Shown: piece by piece, positions 7,455 to 17,252 of the stretch
Position numbering within the stretch: position 1 is the stretch's first letter
Layout: each line of letters opens with the position of its first letter
Source: Njordibacter sp028825405
Lineage (GTDB): Bacteria > Pseudomonadota > Gammaproteobacteria > Pseudomonadales > Balneatricaceae
DNA: 64,000 nt
NCBI RefSeq assembly: GCF_047730065.1
Contig: NZ_CP159829.1
Span: 868,001 to 932,000 of the forward strand
Direction of reading: 5' to 3'
The notes under the pieces: generated by a model
Told to the model about the DNA's origin: nothing
The model's database searches: none
The model's input: the letters and a program-made list of their open reading frames with translations, nothing else
Position numbers and translations under genes: made by a program

Positions 7455-9461
7455 ATGATGAACAATCTTAATTTTACCCACACTGTTGGAGAGTGGACAC
7501 ATTTTATAATCCCTCTTAAAGACGGTACACAACTAGCAGCAAGGGCTTGGTTGCCCATTAATGCCGCGTCTGATCCAGTGCCCAGTATTTTAGAATACAT
7601 TCCCTATAGAAAGCGTGATGGGACGGCGATTCGTGATGAACAAATGCATCCCTATTGGGCAGGCTTCGGTTATGCCTGTATTCGTGTTGATATGCGGGGG
7701 TGTGGTGAGTCTACAGGACTCATGCTGGATGAATATTTGCAGCAGGAGCTTGATGACGCAGTAGAGGTGATTGCGTGGTTGGCTGAGCAGGCTTGGTGTT
7801 CAGGCAAAGTCGGTATGATGGGTAAATCTTGGGGTGGTTTTAATAGTCTTCAAGTGGCTGCCATGGCACCTGCAGCCCTAAAAGCCATCGTTACTGTTTG
7901 TTCTACCGATGACCGCTATGCCGATGATATACATTATCGAGGAGGTGCTTTGTTGTTAGAAAACTTCAGTTGGGCTTCAACCATGACCTGTTATATGTCT
8001 AAGGCGCCAGACCCCCTGTTATTACCAGACACATGGCGCACGCAATGGCTGCAGCGCTTGGAGAGTATGCCCTTTTTGGCTAAGCAGTGGCTCGAACACA
8101 GCTACAAAGATGATTACTGGAGACACGGCTCTATTAATGAAGATTATAGTGCAATTAAGGCTGCCGTATACTGTGTTGGGGGTTGGGGTGATGCCTACTC
8201 AGAAACGATTCCGCGCATGATGCAAGGTTTGTCTTGTGCTAAAAAAGCCCTTATTGGGCCTTGGGCCCACAAATACCCCAACTATGCATCGCCTAAACCA
8301 GAAATGGACTTTCTTGGTGAAGCTAAGCGTTGGTGGGACTATTGGCTAAAAGGCATTGATAACGGCATTATGACAGAGCCTACCATTGCTGCTTATATTC
8401 AAGACGGTGTGCCGCCTCAAGCGGCATATGATGAACGCCCTGGGTTGTGGGTAGAAGGTGATCAGTGGCCCATACAAACACACAGCATTAATTTACAACC
8501 AAGTAAATCAGGCCAATTAGTCGAAACTGTTGGTGGTGGGCAGCAGAGTGTTAATAGTCCTCTCACTACGGGTGCTGCGGGTGGTGAATTTTGTGTCATT
8601 TGGTGTGGGCCGGATTTCCCCACAGAACAACGTCAAGACGATGCTAATAGCCTCTGTTTTGATACGCAACCTATGGCGCAGGCGGTCTCTATTTTAGGTG
8701 GTGCTGTGTTTAGAGCTCGGGTTACGAGTGACCAAGCTTGTGGTCAAATGATTTTGCGACTGTGTGATGTGGCACCTGACGGTAGTAGTACTCGTATCAC
8801 TTATGGCATGCTCAATTTGGCCATGCGTCAAGGCTTAGATAATCCACAACCCGTGGTTGCAGGGCAGTCTATGGAGATCACTATAAAGTTGGACGACATA
8901 GGCTATGAAATTCCTCAAGGCCACAAATTACGTTTGGCTGTCTCCACAGCGTACTTCCCCCTGCTATGGCCAGCGGCACAAAAAGCAAACCTAAGCTTAG
9001 ACCTAAGCACTGCTCATTTGAGTATTCCATGCCATGACCGGAGCGGACGATTAAGCCGTGATTTAGGTCATGGTTATGTTTGTCCAGTTAAGGCCATGAC
9101 CCATATAAGGCCTGAAAAGCATACACGTAGCACCCAAATAAATGCAGCCAATGGTTTACACACCACCATCATTGATGATGACTTTGGTGAGTTTACCTTT
9201 GATGACCACGGCCTAACTGTGGGTGAAATATGTCATGAAGAGCATGCAGTATTACCCCATGACCCACATTCAGCAACGAGTCTATGTCAGTGGCATTCGC
9301 GCCAATCTAGGTCTGGTTGGGAGATCGACGTCTATAGCAGTTTAAAGGTCACGTGTGACGCCACTCACTATTATCTCGATGCTCGATTAGAAGCGTTAGA
9401 AAATGGTCAGCAAGTGCACCTCAAAACGTGGCAAGAATCTATATCACGGGGCTTTTCATGA
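7455..9461 (+). CDS. CocE/NonD-family serine hydrolase (X-Pro dipeptidyl-peptidase fold)
   Basis: A 668-residue alpha/beta-hydrolase of the CocE/NonD family, whose members include cocaine esterase, glutaryl-7-ACA acylase and X-prolyl peptidases. The catalytic triad is visible as Ser125 in GKSWGG, Asp246 in GGWGDAYSE and His272 in GPWAHKYP. A C-terminal beta-sandwich domain follows (around 430-560), then about 100 further residues, so the protein is longer than CocE (574). No signal peptide is seen, so it is probably cytoplasmic. The start ATG has GGGAG 9 nt upstream. It is first in a four-gene translationally coupled operon. It likely hydrolyses an imported ester or amide; the substrate is unknown. 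Confidence 0.85.
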   Translation: MMNNLNFTHTVGEWTHFIIPLKDGTQLAARAWLPINAASDPVPSILEYIPYRKRDGTAIRDEQMHPYWAGFGYACIRVDMRGCGESTGLMLDEYLQQELDDAVEVIAWLAEQAWCSGKVGMMGKSWGGFNSLQVAAMAPAALKAIVTVCSTDDRYADDIHYRGGALLLENFSWASTMTCYMSKAPDPLLLPDTWRTQWLQRLESMPFLAKQWLEHSYKDDYWRHGSINEDYSAIKAAVYCVGGWGDAYSETIPRMMQGLSCAKKALIGPWAHKYPNYASPKPEMDFLGEAKRWWDYWLKGIDNGIMTEPTIAAYIQDGVPPQAAYDERPGLWVEGDQWPIQTHSINLQPSKSGQLVETVGGGQQSVNSPLTTGAAGGEFCVIWCGPDFPTEQRQDDANSLCFDTQPMAQAVSILGGAVFRARVTSDQACGQMILRLCDVAPDGSSTRITYGMLNLAMRQGLDNPQPVVAGQSMEITIKLDDIGYEIPQGHKLRLAVSTAYFPLLWPAAQKANLSLDLSTAHLSIPCHDRSGRLSRDLGHGYVCPVKAMTHIRPEKHTRSTQINAANGLHTTIIDDDFGEFTFDDHGLTVGEICHEEHAVLPHDPHSATSLCQWHSRQSRSGWEIDVYSSLKVTCDATHYYLDARLEALENGQQVHLKTWQESISRGFS

Positions 9462-10417
9462 CCCTACTAGACCCTCAAATGCAGGCTTTTATTGCACAAA
9501 CGCTGCAGCACTACCCCGTTCATGGGGCGGTTACTGACGTCATCCAGCAAAGGCAGTGTTATCGTGACATGTATCGGTCATTCTCTGCTCCCAAGCCAAC
9601 TAGAGTGCAAATTAAAGATGAGCTGGTCAAAGGCCCAGACGGTCATTTAATCCCCATACGTCACTATCGACCGCAGGGTATTAGCAGCCCTAAGATGCTC
9701 AGTTATCCTGTGCAAGTGGTCTACTTACATGGGGGAGGGTTTGTCGTAGGTGATTTAGACAGTCACGATGACTTGTGCGCAGAGATGGCCAATATTTGTG
9801 GCTTTAATCTTGTGTCTGTAGCCTACCGTTTAGCACCAGAACATCAATACCCCTGTGACATTAACGACTGTTTGGCCCTAGTGGATCACTTAATCCACCT
9901 AGGTAAGGCTATTATTTTGGTGGGTGATAGTGCAGGAGCCACACTGGCTGCCTGTGTGGCTAATGCGCGCTCTAGCTATACTGGTACACAATTATTAGGC
10001 CAAGTACTCATTTATCCAGCCTTGGCAAATGATGCATCGACGTCATCGATGCATGAACATGCCCATGCGCCCTTGCTGACAAAAGAGGAAATGACCTTCT
10101 ATCATAACATTAGAGTGGGTGGCAGTGAAGCCATTGCACCCATCCAAGATCCGCTCTACTGCCCTATGCATACCCAGAGTTTTGAGGGACTGCCACCGAG
10201 TCATTTATTCCCAGCTCAAATTGACCCATTATTTGATGATTGTGAGTTATATGCCCAAGCCCTAAAAACAGTGGGTGTTGCAGTAAAAAATCATACCCAG
10301 GTCGGTGATGGTTTGGTGCATGGCTATTTAAGAGCGCGTCACATGAGTGATAAGGCAGGGGCTAACTTTCAACATATCTGCGCCACTGTAACAGCTCTTG
10401 GACGAGGCTTATCATGA
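9458..10417 (+). CDS. alpha/beta hydrolase, hormone-sensitive-lipase family
   Basis: A 319-residue HSL-family (type IV) esterase. The oxyanion-hole motif HGGGF is at residues 91-95 and the nucleophile elbow GDSAG places Ser158. The expected acid and base appear in QIDPLFDD and DGLVHGYLR near the C terminus. The ATG chosen overlaps the CocE stop as ATGA, which suggests translational coupling; a GTG 30 bp upstream is possible but has no advantage. Being next to CocE, it gives the operon two distinct hydrolases, perhaps for successive ester bonds of one compound (inference). Confidence 0.85.
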   Translation: MTLLDPQMQAFIAQTLQHYPVHGAVTDVIQQRQCYRDMYRSFSAPKPTRVQIKDELVKGPDGHLIPIRHYRPQGISSPKMLSYPVQVVYLHGGGFVVGDLDSHDDLCAEMANICGFNLVSVAYRLAPEHQYPCDINDCLALVDHLIHLGKAIILVGDSAGATLAACVANARSSYTGTQLLGQVLIYPALANDASTSSMHEHAHAPLLTKEEMTFYHNIRVGGSEAIAPIQDPLYCPMHTQSFEGLPPSHLFPAQIDPLFDDCELYAQALKTVGVAVKNHTQVGDGLVHGYLRARHMSDKAGANFQHICATVTALGRGLS

Positions 10418-12036
10418 ATCAGTTTGATTACATTATTATTGGTGCGGGTTCCGCAGGTTGTGTACTTGCCAATCGCTTAAGCGAGAATGTGAACCATTCT
10501 GTGCTCTTGTTAGAAGCAGGCCCCAGCGATAAACGATTTTTTGTTCAAATGCCCATTGGCTATGGTAAGACATTCTATCAACCAAAAGTGAATTGGATGT
10601 ATAACAGTCAGCCTTGCAGTGGGCTTAATGAACGCATTAGCTACTGGCCTCGAGGCAAGACCTTGGGAGGCTCCAGTTCTATCAATGCCATGGTTTATGT
10701 GCGAGGCCACAAGCAAGACTTTAACGATTGGGAACAAGCGGGCAATCCTGGATGGAGTTACGATGATGTGCTACCTTATTTTAAACGCATGGAGTCATGG
10801 CAGCGCGGAGCAGACAACTTTAGAGGAGGCAGTGGGCCGTTAAATGTGAGTGATGTGTCAGCAAAATTACACCCTTTATGTAAACATTTTTTGGCAGCAG
10901 GTGAGTCTCTTGGTTTCAAGTACAACGCTGACATGAATGGGGCCCAGCAGGAGGGGGTGGGTTATTATCAGCTCACAACCCATAAAGGTCGGCGCATGTC
11001 TGCGGCTCGTGCCTATTTAAAACCAGCTCGCAAACGATCTAATTTAACCGTGGTGTGTGAGGCTCTAGTGCAGCGCATTGTGTTTGAAGATCAGCGGGCA
11101 GTGGCGGTGGAATATGAGCATAATGGTGTCTCTCATTGTGCTTATGGGGCTCAACAAATCTGCCTTAGTGCGGGCGCCGTTAATTCGCCACAACTCCTGC
11201 AATTGTCGGGCATAGGCCCACGCAAAGTGTTGCAACAGGCTGGGGTTGAACAAGTGTATGAAAGCCCTGCTGTAGGTCAGCATCTGCAAGATCATATTGG
11301 CCACAGTTATTTTTATCGGGCTAACCAGCCAACCTTAAACCAACAACTCAGGCCATGGTGGGGAAAGCTTTGGCAAGGCCTTCGCTACTTGCTAACGCGC
11401 ACTGGGCCTTTGAGTCTAAGCGTTAATCAAGCGGGTGGTTTTGTGCATACACGAGCGGGTTTAGACCGACCTAATATCCAGCTGTATTTCACCCCATTGA
11501 GTTACACCAAGGCCCCTGCAGGTAAAAGGCCAATGATGAGTCCAGATCCATTTCCAGCTTATTTAATGGGGATTTCAAACTGCCATGTTGAATCTGAAGG
11601 TCAAATTAATATCACCTCAGGCGACCCTAGGGTGGCGCCCAAAATTGAACCTAATTATTTAGCCCACGATAGGGAAATTCAGGATCTGCTCGAGGGGGTT
11701 AAACTTGTGCGAGAGTTGGCACAAACCCCACATTTACAAGCCATAACGATTGACGAGATGCGTCCAGGGACTGACTGTCTCACTGATGCCCAACTGATTG
11801 AGGATATTCGTAATAATGCAGATACAGTCTACCATCCGTGTGGTACCTGCCGCATGGGGCCTGACCCCACAAAAAATGTGGTAGACAGTCGCCTAAAAGT
11901 GCATGGTTTAGAAGGTATACGAGTTGTGGATGCATCCATATTCCCCAACCTTGTCTGTGGCAACATTAATGCAGCCACTATTATGGTGGCTGAGAAAGCT
12001 GCTGATTTGATTTTATCTGAACATGGGTTGGCTTAA
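10414..12036 (+). CDS. GMC-family FAD alcohol/choline dehydrogenase
   Basis: A 540-residue glucose-methanol-choline oxidoreductase. FAD binding is shown by DYIIIGAGSAGCVLANRL at residues 5-22, and the GMC signatures by GKTLGGSSSINAMVYVRGH and SAGAVNSPQLLQLSGIGP. The catalytic His is in DTVYHPCGTCRMG, and the C-terminal flavin contact is VCGNINAATIMVAEKAA. The length matches choline and aliphatic-alcohol dehydrogenases of this family. The start overlaps the preceding stop (ATGA). It probably oxidises an alcohol released by the upstream esterases. It is not betA by context: no betB, betI or choline transporter is adjacent. Confidence 0.88.
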   Translation: MNQFDYIIIGAGSAGCVLANRLSENVNHSVLLLEAGPSDKRFFVQMPIGYGKTFYQPKVNWMYNSQPCSGLNERISYWPRGKTLGGSSSINAMVYVRGHKQDFNDWEQAGNPGWSYDDVLPYFKRMESWQRGADNFRGGSGPLNVSDVSAKLHPLCKHFLAAGESLGFKYNADMNGAQQEGVGYYQLTTHKGRRMSAARAYLKPARKRSNLTVVCEALVQRIVFEDQRAVAVEYEHNGVSHCAYGAQQICLSAGAVNSPQLLQLSGIGPRKVLQQAGVEQVYESPAVGQHLQDHIGHSYFYRANQPTLNQQLRPWWGKLWQGLRYLLTRTGPLSLSVNQAGGFVHTRAGLDRPNIQLYFTPLSYTKAPAGKRPMMSPDPFPAYLMGISNCHVESEGQINITSGDPRVAPKIEPNYLAHDREIQDLLEGVKLVRELAQTPHLQAITIDEMRPGTDCLTDAQLIEDIRNNADTVYHPCGTCRMGPDPTKNVVDSRLKVHGLEGIRVVDASIFPNLVCGNINAATIMVAEKAADLILSEHGLA

Positions 12037-13146
12037 ATGAAAATTATCAGTATTGAAACATTTACTAATGAATATATAGGTTTGCTGCGCTTGCGCACCG
12101 ATACGGGTGAAGAAGGTTGGGGTCAAACGTGCACCTACAATGCAGACATTACTGCTCAGGTCGTGCACAAACAAGTCGCTCCTCACGTGTTGGGTTTGGA
12201 TGCCAGTGATATTGATGCCTTAAAGGTTCGTGTCTTAGAACGTGAACACAAATTCCCGGGTACCTATTTGTACCGAGCTTTGTGTGGTTTAGACACGGCT
12301 TTATGGGACATGCATGCTAAGCAAGAGGGTAAAAGTGTGTGCCAACTTTTGGGAGGACACACTAACTCAGTGCCGGTTTATGCCTCTAGCATGCAGCGTG
12401 AAATTACCCCAGAGGCAGAGGCCGATCGCTTTTTAGCCCTTAAAGAAGAGTATGGTTATCAGTCTTTTAAGTTTCGTGTAGGCAAAGAATGTGGGCATGA
12501 TATTGATCAGTGGGAAGGACGAACTGAAGCCATTGTCAAACGTGTGAGGCAAGTGCTAGGTGACGAGGTCACTCTTTTGGTCGATGCCAATAGTGCCTAT
12601 ACTCCAGCCAAGGCGATTGAAGTGGGGCATATGTTGCAAGACTATGGTGTGAGTCACTTTGAAGAGCCATGTCCCTATTGGCAACCTGATTGGACGAGGC
12701 AGGTTACAGAGGCTTTAGACATTGATGTGAGTGGTGGCGAGCAAGATCATGACATGCGTATTTGGCAGCATATGGTGAACACCAAGGTGGTTAATATTGT
12801 GCAACCTGATGTGTGTTACATGGGTGGCGTTACGCGCACTCTTGAGGTGGCAGACATGGCTAAAAAAGCCAATCTGCCCGTCACTCTGCACTGTGCAAAT
12901 TTATCTTTGGTAACCCTATTTTCAGCTCACATTATGGGCGCCATACCAAATGCCGGCAAATACCTTGAGTTTTCGATCGAGGGTTTAGATTACTATCCAT
13001 GGCAAGCTCATGTATTTAAGCCTAATTTTGATATACAACAGGGCAGGCTCATGATGCCTCATAAACCGGGTTGGGGTATCGAGTTGGAGCCCGAATGGCT
13101 GGCGCTCTCGGACTACAAGGTCAGCTACTCTGGGGATCGGTTTTAG
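12037..13146 (+). CDS. enolase-superfamily sugar-acid dehydratase/racemase (MR/MLE)
   Basis: A 369-residue member of the mandelate racemase/muconate lactonising group. Likely catalytic residues are Lys145 in SFKFRVG (a K-x-R rather than the common K-x-K), the Mg2+ ligands Asp183 (VDAN), Glu209 (FEEP) and Glu235 (SGGEQ), and the Asp258/His285 dyad (QPDVCYMGG and TLHCAN). These enzymes abstract the proton alpha to a carboxylate. The His-Asp dyad is typical of acid-sugar dehydratases and mandelate-racemase-like enzymes. The ATG directly follows the GMC stop codon with zero spacing. It is the last gene of the operon and convergent with the ABC transporter genes. Exact substrate unknown. Confidence 0.85.
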   Translation: MKIISIETFTNEYIGLLRLRTDTGEEGWGQTCTYNADITAQVVHKQVAPHVLGLDASDIDALKVRVLEREHKFPGTYLYRALCGLDTALWDMHAKQEGKSVCQLLGGHTNSVPVYASSMQREITPEAEADRFLALKEEYGYQSFKFRVGKECGHDIDQWEGRTEAIVKRVRQVLGDEVTLLVDANSAYTPAKAIEVGHMLQDYGVSHFEEPCPYWQPDWTRQVTEALDIDVSGGEQDHDMRIWQHMVNTKVVNIVQPDVCYMGGVTRTLEVADMAKKANLPVTLHCANLSLVTLFSAHIMGAIPNAGKYLEFSIEGLDYYPWQAHVFKPNFDIQQGRLMMPHKPGWGIELEPEWLALSDYKVSYSGDRF

Positions 13147-13166
13147 AACTAAATTGAGGTGAAGTT

Positions 13167-14783
13167 TTAGGCTTCGGCCTCAGCGCGTTGTTGCTGAAGT
13201 TGGGTCAGCCAGTCTGGGTCCATTTCGGGTACCGATGACAATAACAGCTCAGTGTAAGCGGGATAGGGTGCGGTAAATATTTCTTCTTTACCCCCTTGTT
13301 CTACCACTTTACCTTGGAACATCACCACCACCTGATCAGCGATAGCGCGCACCGTAGCAATGTCATGGGTAATGAAAATATAGGTAATACCGAGCTCTTT
13401 TTGCAACCGCAAAAGGAGCTTTAAAATACCTTCTTGTACAATCTGATCAAGAGCTGATGTGACCTCATCACATATGATCAGTTCAGGCTCTGCTGCTAAG
13501 GCACGGGCTATACAGATACGTTGTTTTTGGCCACCAGATAATTCATCTGGGTAGCGATCCAAGAAGCTCTCATCTAATTCAATGAGGCGTAATAACTCCA
13601 TTATTCTCTGGTCTTGAACTGCGCCCACTAAACCCAAGTAAAAATTTAATGGCCTACCAATAATATCCCTGATCGTATGTCTAGGATTCATAGCGGTATC
13701 TGCCATTTGGTAAATCATTTGAACGGCTTGCAATTGCTTTTTCGAGCGATTTTTTAAGGCTGCAGGTAACCTTTCGCCATTAAATATAATCTGACCTTCC
13801 AAAGGCGGCAATAAACCCGTGATCACCCTTGCAGCAGTTGACTTCCCCGAACCTGACTCACCTACCACAGCTAAGGTTTGCCCTCGAGGAACTTTGATAC
13901 TGATGTTATCGAGTACTTTAACGCTCTTGCCATAGCTTGCATGTACTTGGTTGATTTCAAGAATAGTATCAATGGATGGCTGTGGTGGTTTTTCCAAGGC
14001 ACGCACCGCCCAAAGAGATTGTGTGTAGGCCGCTTTAGGACTGGATATCATTTCCCTTGTGGGTGCATCCTCAACGGTTTCACCATAACGTAAGACCTTT
14101 ATATTATCAGCCATTTGTGCAACCACTGCCAAATCGTGGGTAATGTATATGGCCGCTGTGTTGTACTTTTCAACAATCGTGCGCATGGATGTGAGTACTT
14201 CCACTTGCGTGGTCACATCTAGGGCCGTCGTTGGCTCATCAAAGATGATGAGATCAGGTCGAGATGACATCGCCATAGCCGTCATGACTCGCTGTAATTG
14301 GCCCCCTGAAACTTGATGAGGGTAACGTTGACCAATATTTTCAGGGTCTGGCAGTTGCAGGTCCCGATATAATTCAATGGCATCTTGTTTCGCCGTTTCA
14401 AGATCTGCAATACCATGAGCGACGGTTGATTCTATGGTTTGATCGAGCAGGCGGTGGGCTGGGTTAAAGGAGGCTGCGGCTGATTGAGCCACATAAGCAA
14501 TGCGTGAGCCGTGCAAACGTCTAAGCTCTGCGCTGCTGAGGTTTAATAGGTCCATGCCATCAAACTCTATACTGCCCCCCACAAACTTGCAGCCAGGACG
14601 GACAAAACCCATGGCTGCCAGACCAAGCGTTGACTTGCCCGCACCAGATTCGCCAATAAAGCCAAGGATCTCTCCTCGCTTTAAGGTCACATCAACACCC
14701 TTGATGATGTGGTGCCAGCGATCATCACTGAAGCCATCGATACGCACATCACGCATGGTGAGTAAAACGTCATTAGTGCTCAT
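13167..14783 (-). CDS. ABC transporter ATP-binding protein, tandem ATPase (oligopeptide type)
   Basis: A 538-residue fusion of two ABC ATPases, as in GsiA/YejF-type proteins, energising a Dpp/Opp-family importer. The first half has GESGAGKST, SGGQLQRVMTAMA and LIIFDEPTTALD. The second has GESGSGKSTAARV, LSGGQKQRICIARAL and LIICDEVTSALD, where the usual Walker B EP is EV. The start chosen is the ATG at 14783 (MSTNDVLLTMRDV), which overlaps the end of the upstream permease gene by 11 bp; a start 42 bp further up would overlap it more and adds residues unlike the family. It is the last gene of the three-gene minus-strand transporter operon. Confidence 0.9.
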   Translation of the reverse strand: MSTNDVLLTMRDVRIDGFSDDRWHHIIKGVDVTLKRGEILGFIGESGAGKSTLGLAAMGFVRPGCKFVGGSIEFDGMDLLNLSSAELRRLHGSRIAYVAQSAAASFNPAHRLLDQTIESTVAHGIADLETAKQDAIELYRDLQLPDPENIGQRYPHQVSGGQLQRVMTAMAMSSRPDLIIFDEPTTALDVTTQVEVLTSMRTIVEKYNTAAIYITHDLAVVAQMADNIKVLRYGETVEDAPTREMISSPKAAYTQSLWAVRALEKPPQPSIDTILEINQVHASYGKSVKVLDNISIKVPRGQTLAVVGESGSGKSTAARVITGLLPPLEGQIIFNGERLPAALKNRSKKQLQAVQMIYQMADTAMNPRHTIRDIIGRPLNFYLGLVGAVQDQRIMELLRLIELDESFLDRYPDELSGGQKQRICIARALAAEPELIICDEVTSALDQIVQEGILKLLLRLQKELGITYIFITHDIATVRAIADQVVVMFQGKVVEQGGKEEIFTAPYPAYTELLLSSVPEMDPDWLTQLQQQRAEAEA

Positions 14784-15702
14784 CGCGAAGTCCACTTGTT
14801 TGATGTAAAAACCAATCCACGACAAAATTAACTGCGACCGTCAACAAAGCAATAGCAGCCGCTGGAATCATGGGAGTTAAGGCGGCCGTTAAATCGTATT
14901 CGGCAAATTGAATGAGCCCTGCATTCTCCCGTACCATGGAACCCCAGTCTGCGGTGGGTGGCTGAATACCCACACCTAAAAAAGACAGGGCCGCAATGGT
15001 TAAAAACACAAAACAAAAGCGTAAACCAAACTCAGCCACCAAAGGCGGCATAATATTGGGTAGAATTTCTCGGCGCATGATCCAGCCTAAGCCTTCACCA
15101 CGCAGTTTAGCGGCTTCTACATAATCCATTACTACTACGTTAAGAGCGACTGCCCTAGTGAGACGAAACACCCGCGTGGCATCCAGTACAGCAATAATAA
15201 ATATTAAGTTAATTGCGCTAGAGCCAAAAATTGAAAGTAGCATTAGCGCAAAAATGAGACTTGGAATAGCCATCAGTACATCGACAAAGCGGCTTAATAC
15301 TTGGTCTAGCCAATTTCGACTTATGGCGGCTATTAAGCCTAAACTACCGCCAATCAAAAAAGCCAATAGAGTTGTGGCCACAGCGATGCCGATGGTGTTT
15401 CGTGCTCCATAAATAAGACGACTAAATACATCACGGCCCAAGGCATCTGTGCCTAATCTAAACTCTTCGCTCCACGGTGCATAAGCCATGGGAAAGACTT
15501 GCGCCTGCCCATGGGGAGCGAGCAAGTGCGCAAACAAAGCCACGATTAAATACAAAGTGATCACGACCATGCCAAACCAAGCGGTGGGTGGTGCCGTTTT
15601 TAGAGTACGCCATATATTCTGTAATACGCTTCTTCTTGCTTTGACTAAGGTCACTTCGTCAGCCGCAGAATAACTCCCATCAGTGGTGTTTGGTGTATTC
15701 AT
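14773..15702 (-). CDS. ABC transporter permease, DppC-like
   Basis: A 309-residue inner-membrane permease of the DppC/OppC family with an N-terminal cytoplasmic stretch and about six membrane segments. The family signature GTDALGRDVFSRLIYGAR is near residue 85-105, and the EAA-type loop EAAKLRGEGLGWIMRREILPN contacts the ATPase. The ATG overlaps the stop of the upstream DppB-like gene as ATGA. It forms a heterodimer with that permease. The transported ligand follows from the binding protein at 17345, which is not identified. Confidence 0.9.
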   Translation of the reverse strand: MNTPNTTDGSYSAADEVTLVKARRSVLQNIWRTLKTAPPTAWFGMVVITLYLIVALFAHLLAPHGQAQVFPMAYAPWSEEFRLGTDALGRDVFSRLIYGARNTIGIAVATTLLAFLIGGSLGLIAAISRNWLDQVLSRFVDVLMAIPSLIFALMLLSIFGSSAINLIFIIAVLDATRVFRLTRAVALNVVVMDYVEAAKLRGEGLGWIMRREILPNIMPPLVAEFGLRFCFVFLTIAALSFLGVGIQPPTADWGSMVRENAGLIQFAEYDLTAALTPMIPAAAIALLTVAVNFVVDWFLHQTSGLRDEH

Positions 15703-16679
15703 CGTGGATGCAACAGCCTTGGGTTAGTGATAATGGAAATAACATCAGCAAATAAGTTGAGTAAAATATAGGTGCCTGCAAAGATCAACGCACAAGCCTG
15801 CACAACAGGAATATCTCGGCTTGAAACTGCATCTACCATGAGTTGGCCCAACCCAGGATAAACAAAGACCACCTCTACCACGACCACACCAACCACTAAA
15901 TAAGCAAGGTTAAAGGCAATCACGTTAACGATGGGCGCCCATGCGTTGGGTAGGGCGTGGTGCAATATGACCTTGGCTTTGGATGCGCCCTTGAGCTGCG
16001 CCATTTCTATGTATGGGCTGGCTAATAGGTTAATGATGGCAGCTCGCGTCATGCGCATCATGTGCGCAACGATCACCAAAGTGAGGGCTAAGGCGGGTAA
16101 GGTGGACCGGTAAATTTTTTCTAACAAAGGCGTGGAGTCAGAAATGTTAGCTAGGGAGGGGAATACTTTAAAGTAAGTTGCAAAAATTAAAATTAAAATA
16201 TAACCCACAAAAAACTCTGGGAAAGAAATAGTCGTGAGAGTCGTTGCATTAACGACTCGATCGTAAATCGAATTGCGGTAGAGTGCAGCAGTAATACCTA
16301 AGGCCAAGGATAATGGAACCGCGACAAGTGCTGCCATGGAAGCTAAAAATAAGGTATTGGCTAAGCGAGGTTGAATGAGGTTCCAAACATCTCTTGAACG
16401 GTCTACACCCGAAGCATTGCGTCCTGAAAAAGAATTACCCAAATCGCCAGTTAGCACATTACCAGCCCACATAAAGTAACGTTCTACAGGCGGCCTGTCT
16501 AAGCCAAGTTCTCGTCGAAAAGCCTCAACTGTCTCTGGCAGCGCGGCTTGTCCCAATACAGCTTCACCAAAGTCACCGGGTAAAAACTCGATAGAACTGA
16601 AAATGATAACGGTCACTACAAATAGGGTGAGAAGCCCTAACCCCAAGCGCTGAATAATGGTCGTTAAAACGGGATGCAC
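15699..16679 (-). CDS. ABC transporter permease, DppB-like
   Basis: A 326-residue DppB/OppB-family permease. The N-terminal LGLGLLTLFVVTVIIFSSIE membrane segment is followed by the typical periplasmic loop (FLPGDFGEAVLGQAALPE, then LGLDRPPVERYF). The EAA-type loop EMAQLKGASKAKVILHHALPN and a C-terminal RDIPVVQACALIFAG segment match the family. The start is GTG (MHPVLTT). First gene of the permease-permease-ATPase operon, read away from the divergent binding-protein gene. Confidence 0.9.
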   Translation of the reverse strand: MHPVLTTIIQRLGLGLLTLFVVTVIIFSSIEFLPGDFGEAVLGQAALPETVEAFRRELGLDRPPVERYFMWAGNVLTGDLGNSFSGRNASGVDRSRDVWNLIQPRLANTLFLASMAALVAVPLSLALGITAALYRNSIYDRVVNATTLTTISFPEFFVGYILILIFATYFKVFPSLANISDSTPLLEKIYRSTLPALALTLVIVAHMMRMTRAAIINLLASPYIEMAQLKGASKAKVILHHALPNAWAPIVNVIAFNLAYLVVGVVVVEVVFVYPGLGQLMVDAVSSRDIPVVQACALIFAGTYILLNLFADVISIITNPRLLHPR

Positions 16680-17099
16680 AAGAATTAATACTCGATGATT
16701 TATTTTTTATGATTATTATAACTGTATACTAAAATCTGAGTTATGCCTATCGGCAGTAAAAATGATGACCTATTAGTCTAGGTTCACAAAAATCTGTAGT
16801 TGTTAAAGCAGCTAAGCCTAATAATGATTGGGAGCTATAGTTAATAGGCAACCTGCCTATTGTGCTAATCATGCCATGGCTATGCTTTTGCATTGATTTA
16901 GTTCAAGATCTTGCATCTTTTTTTCAGATATTCTCAAGTTTTTTGATGGCCTAAACCTTCCTAAATCTTCCTTAACCTATGCTCATGAATAATATAGGGC
17001 AATTCATACCAGTTCTCGCAGCGGAGTATAGCTGGAACAAATAAGGTCTATGTGCGCCGTTGCTCCTTAAACTAAGTTCATGCTGGCAATTGTTTTTAA

Positions 17100-17128
17100 A
17101 ACATTAACAACCAGTTAATGTTGGTTGC
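17100..17128. promoter_or_regulatory. overlapping inverted repeats, candidate operator
   Basis: AACATTAAC (17100-17108) and GTTAATGTT (17114-17122) are perfect 9-bp arms around a 5-bp centre. The same stretch contains a second inverted repeat, CAACCA (17108-17113) and TGGTTG (17122-17127), so the two structures share bases and exclude each other. A dimeric DNA-binding regulator site, or alternative RNA hairpins in a long leader of the binding-protein mRNA, are both possible. Confidence 0.35.
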
Positions 17129-17240
17129 CATGCGGAAATATTTTTAAACTATTCTTGTTTGAATAATCGTTCAAGTATAAATAAATATGATTAACAGGCG
17201 CTTTTTTTTGTGTTACCTTCTTTTACCTAACAATTTTTAT

Positions 17241-17252
17241 GTCGAGCTCGAC
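17241..17252. promoter_or_regulatory. perfect 12-bp palindrome GTCGAGCTCGAC
   Basis: A GC-rich perfect palindrome in an AT-rich region, about 90 bp before the binding-protein start and followed by a run of six C residues. It could be an operator for the solute-uptake genes. No regulator is known, and chance cannot be excluded. Confidence 0.25.

Noticed and set aside
10414..12036. Naming the GMC oxidoreductase betA (choline dehydrogenase)
   Set aside because: No betaine-aldehyde dehydrogenase, BetI or choline transporter adjoins it; the operon partners are hydrolases and an enolase-family enzyme.
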